A DNA stretch of 64,000 bases from Callorhinus ursinus. Its lineage: Eukaryota; Chordata; Mammalia; Carnivora; Otariidae. The position numbers and the translations under genes are program-made. Of the stretch, positions 56,585 to 64,000 are shown in pieces. Below the pieces are notes generated by a model, which made no database searches, had not been told where the DNA came from, and was given only the letters and a program-made list of their open reading frames with translations. The first letter of the stretch is position 1; each line of letters starts with the position of its first letter. The DNA lies in assembly GCF_003265705.1 (NCBI RefSeq), contig NW_020312848.1:57244737-57308736 (forward strand). Reading direction: 5' to 3'.

Positions 56585-57124
56585 TGTCTTAGTCCTTTTG
56601 GGATGCTATAACAAAATGCCACAAACTGGGTGGCTTTTATTTTATTTTATTTATTTATAGTTTTTTTAAAGATTTTACTTATTTTTTTAGAGAGAGAGAG
56701 TATGAGCAGCTGGGAGACAGAGACACAGGGAGCCTGATGTGGGGCTCCATTCCAGGACCCTGGGATTGTGACCTGAGCCGAATGTAGGTGATTAACAGAC
56801 TGAGCCACCCAGACACCCCACTGGGTGGCTTTTAAATAACAGAAATTTATTTCTCATAAATCTGGAGGCAGAAGTCTAAGATCAGCCAGCACTGTTGGGT
56901 GAAGAATCTCTTCTGGGTTGCAGACTTCCCCTTTTATCCTCACATGGTAGAGGGGCCTCTCCAGCTGTGTTGTCCTCTCAAGAGCACTAATCCCATTCAT
57001 GAGGTCTCCACCCTCATGACCTAAGAAGCACTTCCCAAAGGCACTCCTACCCATATCATCACCTCTGGGGGTTAGAATTTCAACATATGAATTTGGGGAG
57101 GACATAAACATTTAGACTAAAGCA
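56585..57124 (-). mobile_element. MLT1-type MaLR solo LTR, minus strand
   Basis: Left edge TGTCTTAGTCCTTTTGGGAT, then 'CAGAAATTTATTTCTCATAA', 'CTAATCCCATTCATGAGGTC', 'CTCCACCCTCATGACCTAAG' and right edge 'ACATTTAGACTAAAGCA', all in the order of an antisense MLT1 LTR. A Can-SINE sits inside at 56650-56819. The 85-codon minus-strand open frame within it is LTR sequence, not a gene. Confidence 0.88.
56650..56819 (-). repeat. Can-SINE, minus strand, inside the MLT1 LTR
   Basis: 'AAGATTTTACTTATTTTTTT', 'CAGGGAGCCTGATGTGGGGC', 'CCAGGACCCTGGGATTGTGA', reverse head 'CTGAGCCACCCAGACACCCC'; part of the CT-rich body is shortened. Perfect target duplication ACTGGGTGGCTTTTA at 56635-56649 and 56820-56834. 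Confidence 0.96.
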
Positions 57125-57412
57125 TGCCTCAAATCTTCACCTCTTAAATGTGGAGTACACATAGTAACTTTTTAAAATAAGTACAGTATGAAAATGGAAA
57201 AACAGAGTAATTTTAGAGCAGAGAAACCTGATAAATATTATGATAAGGTTAACATAATAAATAATAAGTGATCTTAGTAGCATGTACCTTTGATACAATG
57301 TGATGAGAATAGCACTTTACCTCTGTAGTCTTTTTCCCATACTTTCATAACCCCTGTACAATCAGGAGAAAGACATTAGGCAAATCTAAATGAAAGAATA
57401 TTCTACAAAATG

Positions 57413-58260
57413 GGGAATGCAAGTTGGTGCAACCACTCTGGAAAACAGTATGGAGTCTCCTCAAACAGTTGAAAATAGAGCTACCATACGATCCAGCAAT
57501 TGCACTACTGGGTATTTACCCCAAAGATACAAATGCAGGGATCCGAAGGGGTACGTGCACCCCAGTGTTTATAGCAGCAATGTCCACAATAGTCAAACTG
57601 TGGAAAGAGCCAAGATGTCCATCGACAGATGAATGGATAAAGAATCTGTGGTATATATACACAATGGAATATTATGCAGCCATCAAAAGGAATGAGATCT
57701 TGCCATTTGCAACGACGTGGATGGAACTGGAGGGTGTTATGCTGAGTGAAATAAGTCAATCAGAGAAAGACATGTAACATATGACCTCACTGATATGAGG
57801 AATTCTTAATCTCAGGAAACAAACTGAGGGTTGCTAGAGTAGTGGGGGGGTGGGAGGGATGGGGTGGCTGGGTGATAGACATTGGGGAGAGTATGTGCTA
57901 TGGTGAGCGCTGTGAATTGTGCAAGACTGTTGAATCACAGATCTGTACCTCTGAAACAAATAATGCAATATATGTTAAGAAAAAAAAAGAAGAAGAAGAT
58001 AGCAGGAGGGGAAGAATGAAGGGGGGTAAATAGGAGGGGGAGACGAACCACGAGAGACGATGGACTCTGAAAAACAAACTGAGGGTTCTAGAGGGGAGGA
58101 GGGTGGGGGGATGGGTTAGCCTGGTGGTGGGTATCAAAGAGGGCACGTTCTGCGTGGAGCACTGGGTGTTATGCACAAACAATGAATCATGGAACACTAC
58201 ATCCAAAACTAATGATGTAATGTATGGTGATTAACATAACAATAAAAAATTAAAAAAAAA
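57413..58260 (+). mobile_element. 848-bp 5'-truncated young LINE-1
   Basis: Plus-strand L1 retaining the last part of ORF2 and the complete 3'UTR to 'ACATAACAATAAAAAATTA' and poly-A. Perfect target duplication GAATATTCTACAAAATG at 57396-57412 and 58261-58277. An AAG-rich tract occurs at about 57,980-58,000. Confidence 0.97.
57424..57777 (+). pseudogene. LINE-1 ORF2 C-terminal remnant
   Basis: An uninterrupted 117-codon frame ending in TAA, encoding the extreme C terminus of ORF2p ([51 protein letters not shown]). No endonuclease or reverse transcriptase part remains; the frame is simply undecayed. Confidence 0.95.
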
Positions 58261-58620
58261 GAATATTCTACAAAATGCCTGACCTGTATTTGAAATTCTT
58301 AAGGTCATGAAAAACAATGAAGAGTCCGAAAAAGTGTCACAGCCAAGATGAAGCTAAGATGTGACAATGAATATGTTATCCTGGTTGAAATCCTGGAACA
58401 GAAGAAGAACATTGGATAAAAAATAAGGAAATCTGAATGGGGTATTGATTTCATGTGTTAATAATGTATTAATATTAGATTATCAGTTTTGAAAACATAC
58501 CATAGTAATGTTGACAATAGGGGAAAGCAGGGTATGGGGGATTGGAGAACTGTGAAATATTCTTTCAACCCTTCTATAAATCCAGAACTTTTCAGAAATT
58601 AAGTTTGTTTGCCCAATAGC

Positions 58621-58957
58621 CTAAGGTTCTAATTAAATAGCAAAATTCTAGATTGACCCTTTATTATAAATCTTACATTATTAATTATTTCAATTAAATA
58701 ATGTTTTGGGTCAGATTTAACTAAAGGACAGTAATGATAGAGAGTCAGAATGCCTTTTTGTAACATTTAGCAGGGCAAAGGATTTTACTGACATTCAGAA
58801 GACAGGTGCACATATCTACCGCCAATTTGAAAAATAAATTGGAATCTAACTGGCAGGATTGCTATTTAGGTGAGAATGTTACACGTAAAAATATCAGCAA
58901 AACAGATGTCAAACTCACTTTACTTTTAATTTGAAAGTTGTCACTTAACAAATTAAA
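58621..58957. other. unassigned sequence
   Basis: No gene. Bases 58789-58841 recur in diverged form at 59585-59637. Confidence 0.4.
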
Positions 58958-59343
58958 ATATAGGACACCCACTTAAATTTGAATTTCAGATAAACAATGA
59001 CTGTATTTTTAGAATACATATATCCCAAATATCAAATGAGATATATACTCATACTAACAAAAAATTTCATTTTTCTGAAATTCAAATTTAACTGGATCTC
59101 CTATATATATTTATTTATTTAGAGTTAGCGTGGGTATGTGCGCATGCATGCAAGTGATGGGGGAGATGCAGAAGGAGAGGGAGAGAGAGAATCTCAAGCA
59201 GGCTCCACACCCAGCACAGAGCCTGACATGGGGCTGGATCTCAGGACCCTGAGATCATGACCTGAGCCAAAATCAAGAGTCAGATGCTAACCGATTGAGC
59301 CACCCGGCGCCCTTGGGTCTCCTACTTTTATCTGGAAACCCTA
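58958..59343. repeat. palindromic DNA-transposon fossil with SINE insert
   Basis: A perfect 17-bp inverted repeat TAAATTTGAATTTCAGA (58974-58990) / TCTGAAATTCAAATTTA (59074-59090) encloses an 83-bp spacer; similarity of the arms extends outward. The right end 'TTTTATCTGGAAACCCTA' follows the Can-SINE at 59104-59313. The same family recurs at 60994-61120. Confidence 0.65.
59104..59313 (-). repeat. Can-SINE, minus strand
   Basis: 'TATATTTATTTATTTAGAG' tail, 'CTCAAGCAGGCTCCACACCC', 'GGATCTCAGGACCCTGAGAT', reverse head 'GATTGAGCCACCCGGCGCCC'. Flanked by TGGATCTCCTA and TGGGTCTCCTA. Confidence 0.94.
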
Positions 59344-59459
59344 TTTCAACTAAAAAAAGTGTATTCGAAGCAGCCAAATGTATGAGTTTGTTAATAGCAA
59401 CAGAAATTTCTTGTAAATTGCTGTGCAATTTAAGTAGTGTGGTTACTAAGAATGTTTGG

Positions 59460-59735
59460 TTTAGAGACCAAACTCTTGGATTTGAATTCCTCCTAATTCA
59501 ATTTACCTAATTGTGTAACTTTGGATAAATTACTTATGCCTCTGCTCTGAGCTTTCCTTTTCTGTAGATGGGTATAATAAGAGTTGACATTCAGAAGACA
59601 GGTGTGCATACCTGTTGCAAATTTGAAAAAAAGATTGTATTAATAATTAATTGACTTCAGTGCACTTAGAATTATGTTTTACACATGGCAACAGCTTCAT
59701 AAATGCTAGTAGAATAACAGCACTGTGCTGGAATC
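59460..59735 (-). repeat. MIR, antisense, with an unexplained internal segment
   Basis: 'CTTGGATTTGAATTCCTCC', 'TGTGTAACTTTGGATAAATT', 'TTTTCTGTAGATGGGTATAA' and 'CTTCATAAATGCTAGTAG' give the antisense MIR in order. The expected part after 'GGGTATAATAAGAG' is replaced by a segment matching 58789-58841. Confidence 0.75.
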
Positions 59736-60993
59736 TGATGTAGAATAAGCGTATGCCTGTCAGCTAGACCATTCAGTTTCTTCGTTTCACTTTTTATAGA
59801 CCAACACTTATTTAGCAAATACTGTGTAACAGGCACTCTGCTATTATCCTCTCCTTTCTCAGAGACTTTAAAAGACCATTCTATTTGAAATTTCCCATCA
59901 TTTAGATATAAAGTTTACATTTAGATATGAAGTATACATTTTCTGATGAAAAGTATTTCCAGAAAAGACATATTCTTTATAGAAATTCATAGACAATGGC
60001 TTATTTTTCTTTGAACCACATGATATTGTCATTTTTGTAGGTAAAATATGGCAATTTCATGTGGTTTAAACTCATATCAATAAGTAGATCTTTATCCTTT
60101 ATTTTTGTGGTATATCATAATTATTTGGTATATCATAACTGCATTGATATTCTGAAGAGGAATGTTATTTTTATTGGTTGCCATATGTTTGTTATTTTGA
60201 AATAATTTAATGTGATTTTGTAGTTGAAGAGACTTCTAGGTAGTCCTGCTATTTTATTTGGTGTCATGATATTATTATTATTGTCAAAACATGAAATGTA
60301 TAATAATTTTTTCTTTGGATTTAAGTTATTTAGAATTTATTCATCTCTTTGGAAATCAGAGTTGACAAAAATACAAAATTAAGGCAAAAATGGGACTATG
60401 TAATAAAGATGTGAGTCCTAGCTCGATTGTAGTAATTAATACCAATAACTTTTCATTTTACATAGCAATGCACATATTGACTGTACTGAAACATCAACCC
60501 ACAGGGTACCTAGTGAGGCATATAATAGAATTTGTGTTTCATAGCTATGGCACAGAATTAAAACAACTTAGGGCAGAGATGGAATTAGAATTAAGATGTA
60601 GTTTGATCAACTTGAACCTAAATTCATTTAAAATACATCAGTGATGCACTGTAGTTTAAGATAGCCTTCCAAAAGAAACAGCTGTGTGGTCAAGAGAGTT
60701 TTGCATAAAAAGAACCACTTGGATGTGGAGTGTGTAATTTGCATATGAAATATTCACTCTCAAAGTCTAGATATATCTGTGTGCATATTTTATCAAAATG
60801 TGCTGCTTAATAAGAAAGGGATGAGAAAGGATTTACCAAATGCAAGGATATGTCCAGAACTCCTCTGACATCGAACCCATGCTGAAATAATAAGATCTGG
60901 AAACTTGCTTCTTTGAAAAGTTTCCTGTACCAATCATGCTTCTAGAAGACTTTTTTTCTTATGTCAAGCTGAAATCTGTATCTTTATACTTTT
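59736..60993. other. unassigned AT-rich sequence
   Basis: No gene or repeat recognised. Confidence 0.4.
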
Positions 60994-61120
60994 AGGATTG
61001 CCAGATAAAATACAAGATGCCCTGACATTATTTGGTACAATAAAAAATGATTTACTCTTTATCTGAAGTTCAGATTTAATGGGGCATGCTTTATTTTTAT
61101 TTGCTAAATCTGGCAATCCT
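60994..61120. repeat. small DNA-transposon fossil, perfect 13-bp terminal inverted repeats
   Basis: Starts AGGATTGCCAGAT and ends ATCTGGCAATCCT. Interior 'TTTATCTGAAGTTCAGATTT' and 'GGGGCATGCTTTATTTTTAT' relate it to the element at 58958-59343. Confidence 0.75.
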
Positions 61121-61689
61121 ATCTTTCTACCCATTAGTTGAAGAACGTGAGAGCACCAGAGAGCAAGTCTACTTTTCTTTCCTTATGCTATTCATTCGTT
61201 CATTTATTCATCTATTCATTCATCTACCACGAATCTAATGACCACAGTTTGTATCAGATCCTAAGTGTAGAAATGGATATTAAAAATCTCTATCTTTGGA
61301 AAGTGAGCAAGTTAAATAGTCATTAGCCAATGTGACCAATACTATGATGGAAATATATCCAGAATTCTTGAAGAAGCTGCATGAAGAAACCCTTGACTCT
61401 CATGGGTGAGGTTACAAGAGGATGAGAAAGAGGAAAGAAAGGCTCTGAGTAGAGCAGCTGTTGCCAATGTAGACTGGGGCGTGAAGGCTTAAGAAAGGTA
61501 AGCTGGAACATCAAAGGGGATAATGGTTTGCATGGGCATTGAAGTGAATGAAAACAATACGCGAGTAGTTAAAGACAGCTTCTCCCACCCGTGTTTTCTT
61601 TTCCAGACTAATCAGTCTTTAAGTTCTTTTACTACATATTATATCATTTCCAGAACCTTTCCTTTATTTCTAAAAGTATTTGTCAATAA
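61121..61689. other. unassigned sequence
   Basis: No gene recognised. A short TTCATT-rich simple repeat lies at 61,192-61,225. Confidence 0.4.
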
Positions 61690-61698
61690 TGCAGTTTT

Positions 61699-61886
61699 AG
61701 GGCACCTAGGTGGCTCAGTCAGTTAAACATCTGCCTTCTGCTCAGGTCATGATTTTTAGGGTCCTGGGATCAAGCTTCCCACTCAGTAGGGAGTCTGCTT
61801 CTTCCTCTCCCTCTGCACACCCCGCCCCCCACTGGCTCCTGCTCTCTCTCTCTCAAATAAATAAATAAAATCTTTAAAAAAAAAAG
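61699..61886 (+). repeat. Can-SINE, plus strand
   Basis: Head GGGCACCTAGGTGGCTCAGT, 'TTTTTAGGGTCCTGGGATCA', 'GGGAGTCTGCTTCTTCCTCT', 'CAAATAAATAAATAAAATC' and A-tail. TGCAGTTTT at 61690-61698 and TGCAGTTCTT from 61887 flank it. Confidence 0.96.
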
Positions 61887-61897
61887 TGCAGTTCTTA

Positions 61898-62835
61898 ACT
61901 GGATGAAGTATCTCACATATCTGAAGTACCTTTAGGTGATTCTTTGAAATAGTGCTATTAGTTTCTTAAAACCCCACTGGGGAATGCTGTTGAGCTAAAG
62001 CACTAAGACCAATACTACACAAGGCACAAACATCTCCTACATTTTGTCTTTTTATTCTAGAGATGCCGCTGCTCTCATAATTTACTTTTGTTTATTATTG
62101 GGTTTCAAAAGCATAAACTATAATTGGTGGGATGAAAACTTCTTCCTCTTTGATTTAATACAATGTAAATTACAAGCAGTTTTGAGATGGAACTTTCAAG
62201 GTCATTCTGTAGGGGCAAGATTAAGCAGATATTTAGCAGCATGCATCCATTGATTTACTGGATTTCTCAAACCTGGCACACATCAACCATCTGGAGTGCA
62301 GAGGCAAACTTCATGAATTTGTTCACATTTGCTGTGTTTCTCTCATGGTGGAGCACAAAGTCATAAAGAAATAGTTGGTGGTGGATTATAAGGAAGGGAG
62401 TGGGGTGAGTAAACTCACTATTAGTGACGAGCAGCTTGCAAATAGCTCAGTAGTGGCTGGAAATTTATGATAGCATTAGTTATACACCATTAACTTTATC
62501 CTTGCGCACATTGGGAAGTAAAAGAAGGTAGAGTCATTGAATCCAGGGGTTCACAGTAAACCCACAATTGACCACCAGCTTCAGGCTGTTCAATATGTCA
62601 TCTGTGCTGGTAATATGTGTCCAGAAAAAGCAAAGTCAGAAAACACCAGTGAAAATCCTAAGCATAGATGTCAGGGCTATTTCTTTTTCTTATTTAATAC
62701 ATAATAATCACATTCTTTAATAGCCCCCTGCCCCCACGCCCCATCCCCCCCACACAAGCTCTCACACATCACAATTCCTCTAGCTCTTACTTTCTGTGTA
62801 ACTTGGCATCTATGAGCAAGGACATAGTCTGCTTC
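61898..62835. other. unassigned sequence
   Basis: No gene recognised. A C-rich patch lies at 62,725-62,755. Confidence 0.4.
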
Positions 62836-62837
62836 TT

Positions 62838-63050
62838 GGACTCACATACCAGGTTTGCCAATTAGTGCTGTGTGGATATGGTCTTGAATAGGTTGTGTAA
62901 CTTCTCTGGGCTTGGTTTACTTATAATATAAACATAACAACTTGAATCTCTCACTGAACTGAGTTGTCACATGTTTGGATATGTTGTAAGCAGCTAACAC
63001 TCCTCCTGGCCCATAGTAGATGTTTGATGAATTGTGTTAACATATAGTAA
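62838..63050 (-). repeat. MIR, antisense
   Basis: 'GAATAGGTTGTGTAACTTCT', 'CTGGGCTTGGTTTACTTATA', 'CTCCTGGCCCATAGTAGATG' and 'TTTGATGAATTGTGTTAACA' are antisense MIR landmarks. Confidence 0.7.
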
Positions 63051-63499
63051 CATGCTTGTTACTTTACCTTCTCTGTCTTTTCTCCCATATCAGGTTTAAG
63101 GCTTCTAGAGGGAAGGTGGGACTACAGTATACTATCTCACAAATGTTCAATGAATTCTTGTAATCCATTGACTGGTTTGAACCTTATGTTGTTAATTCAC
63201 AGATATAAAAATTATTTATTTGCTCCCTGCATGAACAGTGAAACTCGCAATATGATTTCAAGGACAGTATCACATGGCAGCTTCTCCATGTGCCTCTTAA
63301 AGCAGCCCACCCTGCTGGCTTCTAATATCTCTTAGGTTCTAGAATTTTTTCCAACCTCCCTTCAGTACTGCCATCTGTTGACTGTGGTCTACTTCCGATT
63401 CCTTTCTTACCAATCTTGTTTTTAGGAGAATTCTTCCCAGATGGAATGGGACAGGATTTCCTGTGGACTTACTATCTTTGAGTTATGACCCTTGGCTAC
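63051..63499. other. unassigned sequence
   Basis: No gene recognised; a L2-like 'GGCTTCTAGAGGGAAGGTGG' scrap near 63,100. CTGCCATCTGTTGA near 63,368 is a weak CTCF-like match. Confidence 0.35.
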
Positions 63500-63660
63500 T
63501 TCCCTTATTTACCCAGTAGTGGGATTACTGGTGCAGGTGGTAATTCTATTTTTAAATTCTTGAGGAATCTCCATTCTGTTTTCCATAGTGGCTGCACCAG
63601 TTTGCATCCCCTCCAATGGTGCATGAGGGTTCCTTTTTCTCCACATTTTCACCAACATTG
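63500..63660 (-). repeat. old LINE-1 ORF2 fragment, minus strand
   Basis: 'TTACCCAGTAGTGGGATTAC', 'TGAGGAATCTCCATTCTGTT', 'AGTGGCTGCACCAGTTTGCA' and 'CTTTTTCTCCACATTTTCAC' are antisense late-ORF2 text. Confidence 0.85.
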
Positions 63661-63675
63661 ATAGATTATTATAAA

Positions 63676-63736
63676 TACAGAATCCCAGGCTCCACCCAGA
63701 CCTACTGAATTTTCATTTTATCATGATCCCCAAGTA
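63676..63736. repeat. MER5A-like fragment
   Basis: 'AGAATCCCAGGCTCCACCCA' and 'GACCTACTGAATTTTCATTT' match the central MER5A region; it lies between two oppositely oriented L1 pieces. Confidence 0.55.
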
Positions 63737-63737
63737 T

Positions 63738-63858
63738 TAAAACCACAATGAGATATTACCTCACAGCTGTCAGAATGGTTAAAATAAAAAACACAAGAAA
63801 ATGGACTTAAAGTAGTTGTAAATGTATATTGGAAACGCTAGGACAACCACAAACATTT
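63738..63858 (+). repeat. old LINE-1 ORF2 fragment, plus strand
   Basis: 'AAAACCACAATGAGATATTA', 'CCTCACAGCTGTCAGAATGG', 'TTAAAATAAAAAACACAAG' are sense ORF2 text lying just upstream, in L1 order, of what the adjacent minus-strand piece encodes. Confidence 0.8.
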
Positions 63859-63867
63859 TTTGCTTTA

Positions 63868-64000
63868 ATTTTTTTTATTGTTATGTTAATCACCATATAT
63901 TACATCATTAGTTTTTGGTGCAGTGTTCCATGATTCATTGTTTGTTCATAACACCCAGTGCTCCATGCAGAACGTGCCCTCCTCAATACCCATCACCAGG
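63868..64000 (-). mobile_element. young LINE-1 3' end, continues beyond the window
   Basis: T-rich tail, 'TGTTATGTTAATCACCATAT', 'TTCCATGATTCATTGTTTGT', 'CTCCTCAATACCCATCACC': the carnivore L1 3'UTR in minus orientation, cut by the window edge. It matches 34.33-34.45 kb closely. Confidence 0.92.

Larger units (their letters stand above)
54213..58620 (+). repeat. old L1M/HAL1-like element, interrupted
   Basis: Plus-strand decayed LINE: 'GACTCCATGAAATCAAGGAG'-type text near 54.7 kb; 'TTTCATTCATTGCTGGGAAA' and 'GGCAGTTTCTTACAAAATTC' near 55 kb; 3'UTR-like text at 55.6-56.58 kb including two diverged copies of an 'ACTGAAAAAGTCCCAGTGGC' motif; and a 3' end 'CAACCCTTCTATAAATCCAG' near 58.57 kb. 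Interrupted by the MLT1 LTR (56585-57124) and the young L1 (57413-58260). Confidence 0.7.

Noticed and set aside
57898..58206. 102-codon minus-strand open frame
   Set aside because: Antisense of the young L1 3'UTR; a near-identical frame appears at 34373-34666 in the other L1, so it is a repeat-borne frame.
1..64000. tRNA genes at the Can-SINE heads
   Set aside because: The A- and B-box-like motifs are the SINE's tRNA-derived head; no copy has a tRNA cloverleaf, and all sit within SINE bodies with target duplications.
1..64000. A previously undescribed biological system or intact gene
   Set aside because: Every coding-like signal resolves to L1, ERV-like or processed pseudogene sequence or to chance; spliced exons of an unknown gene cannot be excluded by eye but none was supported.

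Overview
This is mammalian nuclear DNA from a carnivoran, and it reads as a gene-poor, AT-rich intergenic (or very large intronic) stretch. The evidence is at least 17 copies of the tRNA-derived Can-SINE (head GGGCGCCTGGGTGGCTCAGT, CT-rich body, AATAAATAAA-type tail) plus young carnivore-type LINE-1 ends. The SINE bodies have the caniform form ('GGGAGCCTGCTTCTCCCTCT'), not the felid form, and no dog-type SINEC_Cf copies were seen. A caniform, probably an arctoid (bear, seal, mustelid, raccoon or panda lineage), is the best inference. No intact protein-coding gene, RNA gene, CRISPR array or bacterial-style operon is present. I found no undescribed biological system; the interest lies in nested retroposition.

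Layout. 0-30 kb: AT-rich unique sequence with old MIR, L2, L1 and hAT fossils and eight Can-SINEs. Near 14.5-15.0 kb one MIR has been split twice, by a 124-bp L1 stub and by a hAT element with a perfect 8-bp target duplication. 30.7-34.2 kb: a detached old L1 5'UTR, then a decayed, internally deleted ERV-L-like provirus on the minus strand. 34.2-40.4 kb: a nearly full-length minus-strand LINE-1 with 15-bp target-site duplications, a 400-bp assembly gap over the 5'UTR/ORF1 junction, several ORF2 breaks and a 78-bp 3' transduction. 40.4-45.0 kb: mostly unassigned sequence.

45.0-50.2 kb: an old plus-strand L1 split by two retroposed inserts. One is unidentified and carries a tandem Can-SINE pair. 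The other is a full-length processed pseudogene of BLZF1 (golgin-45) carrying two more Can-SINEs. 51.2-52.7 kb: a MER2/Tigger-type DNA transposon hosts a processed ferritin light chain (FTL) pseudogene that keeps a fossil iron-responsive element; a Can-SINE then landed on the transposon's terminal repeat. 54-58.6 kb: an old L1M/HAL1-like element split by a Can-SINE, an MLT1-type LTR (itself holding a Can-SINE) and an 848-bp young L1. 58.6-64 kb: palindromic DNA-transposon fossils, MIRs, two more Can-SINEs and a young L1 end running off the window.

Family names come from recognition of sequence and were not checked against a repeat library. Boundaries given with target duplications are firm to a base or two; others are approximate.
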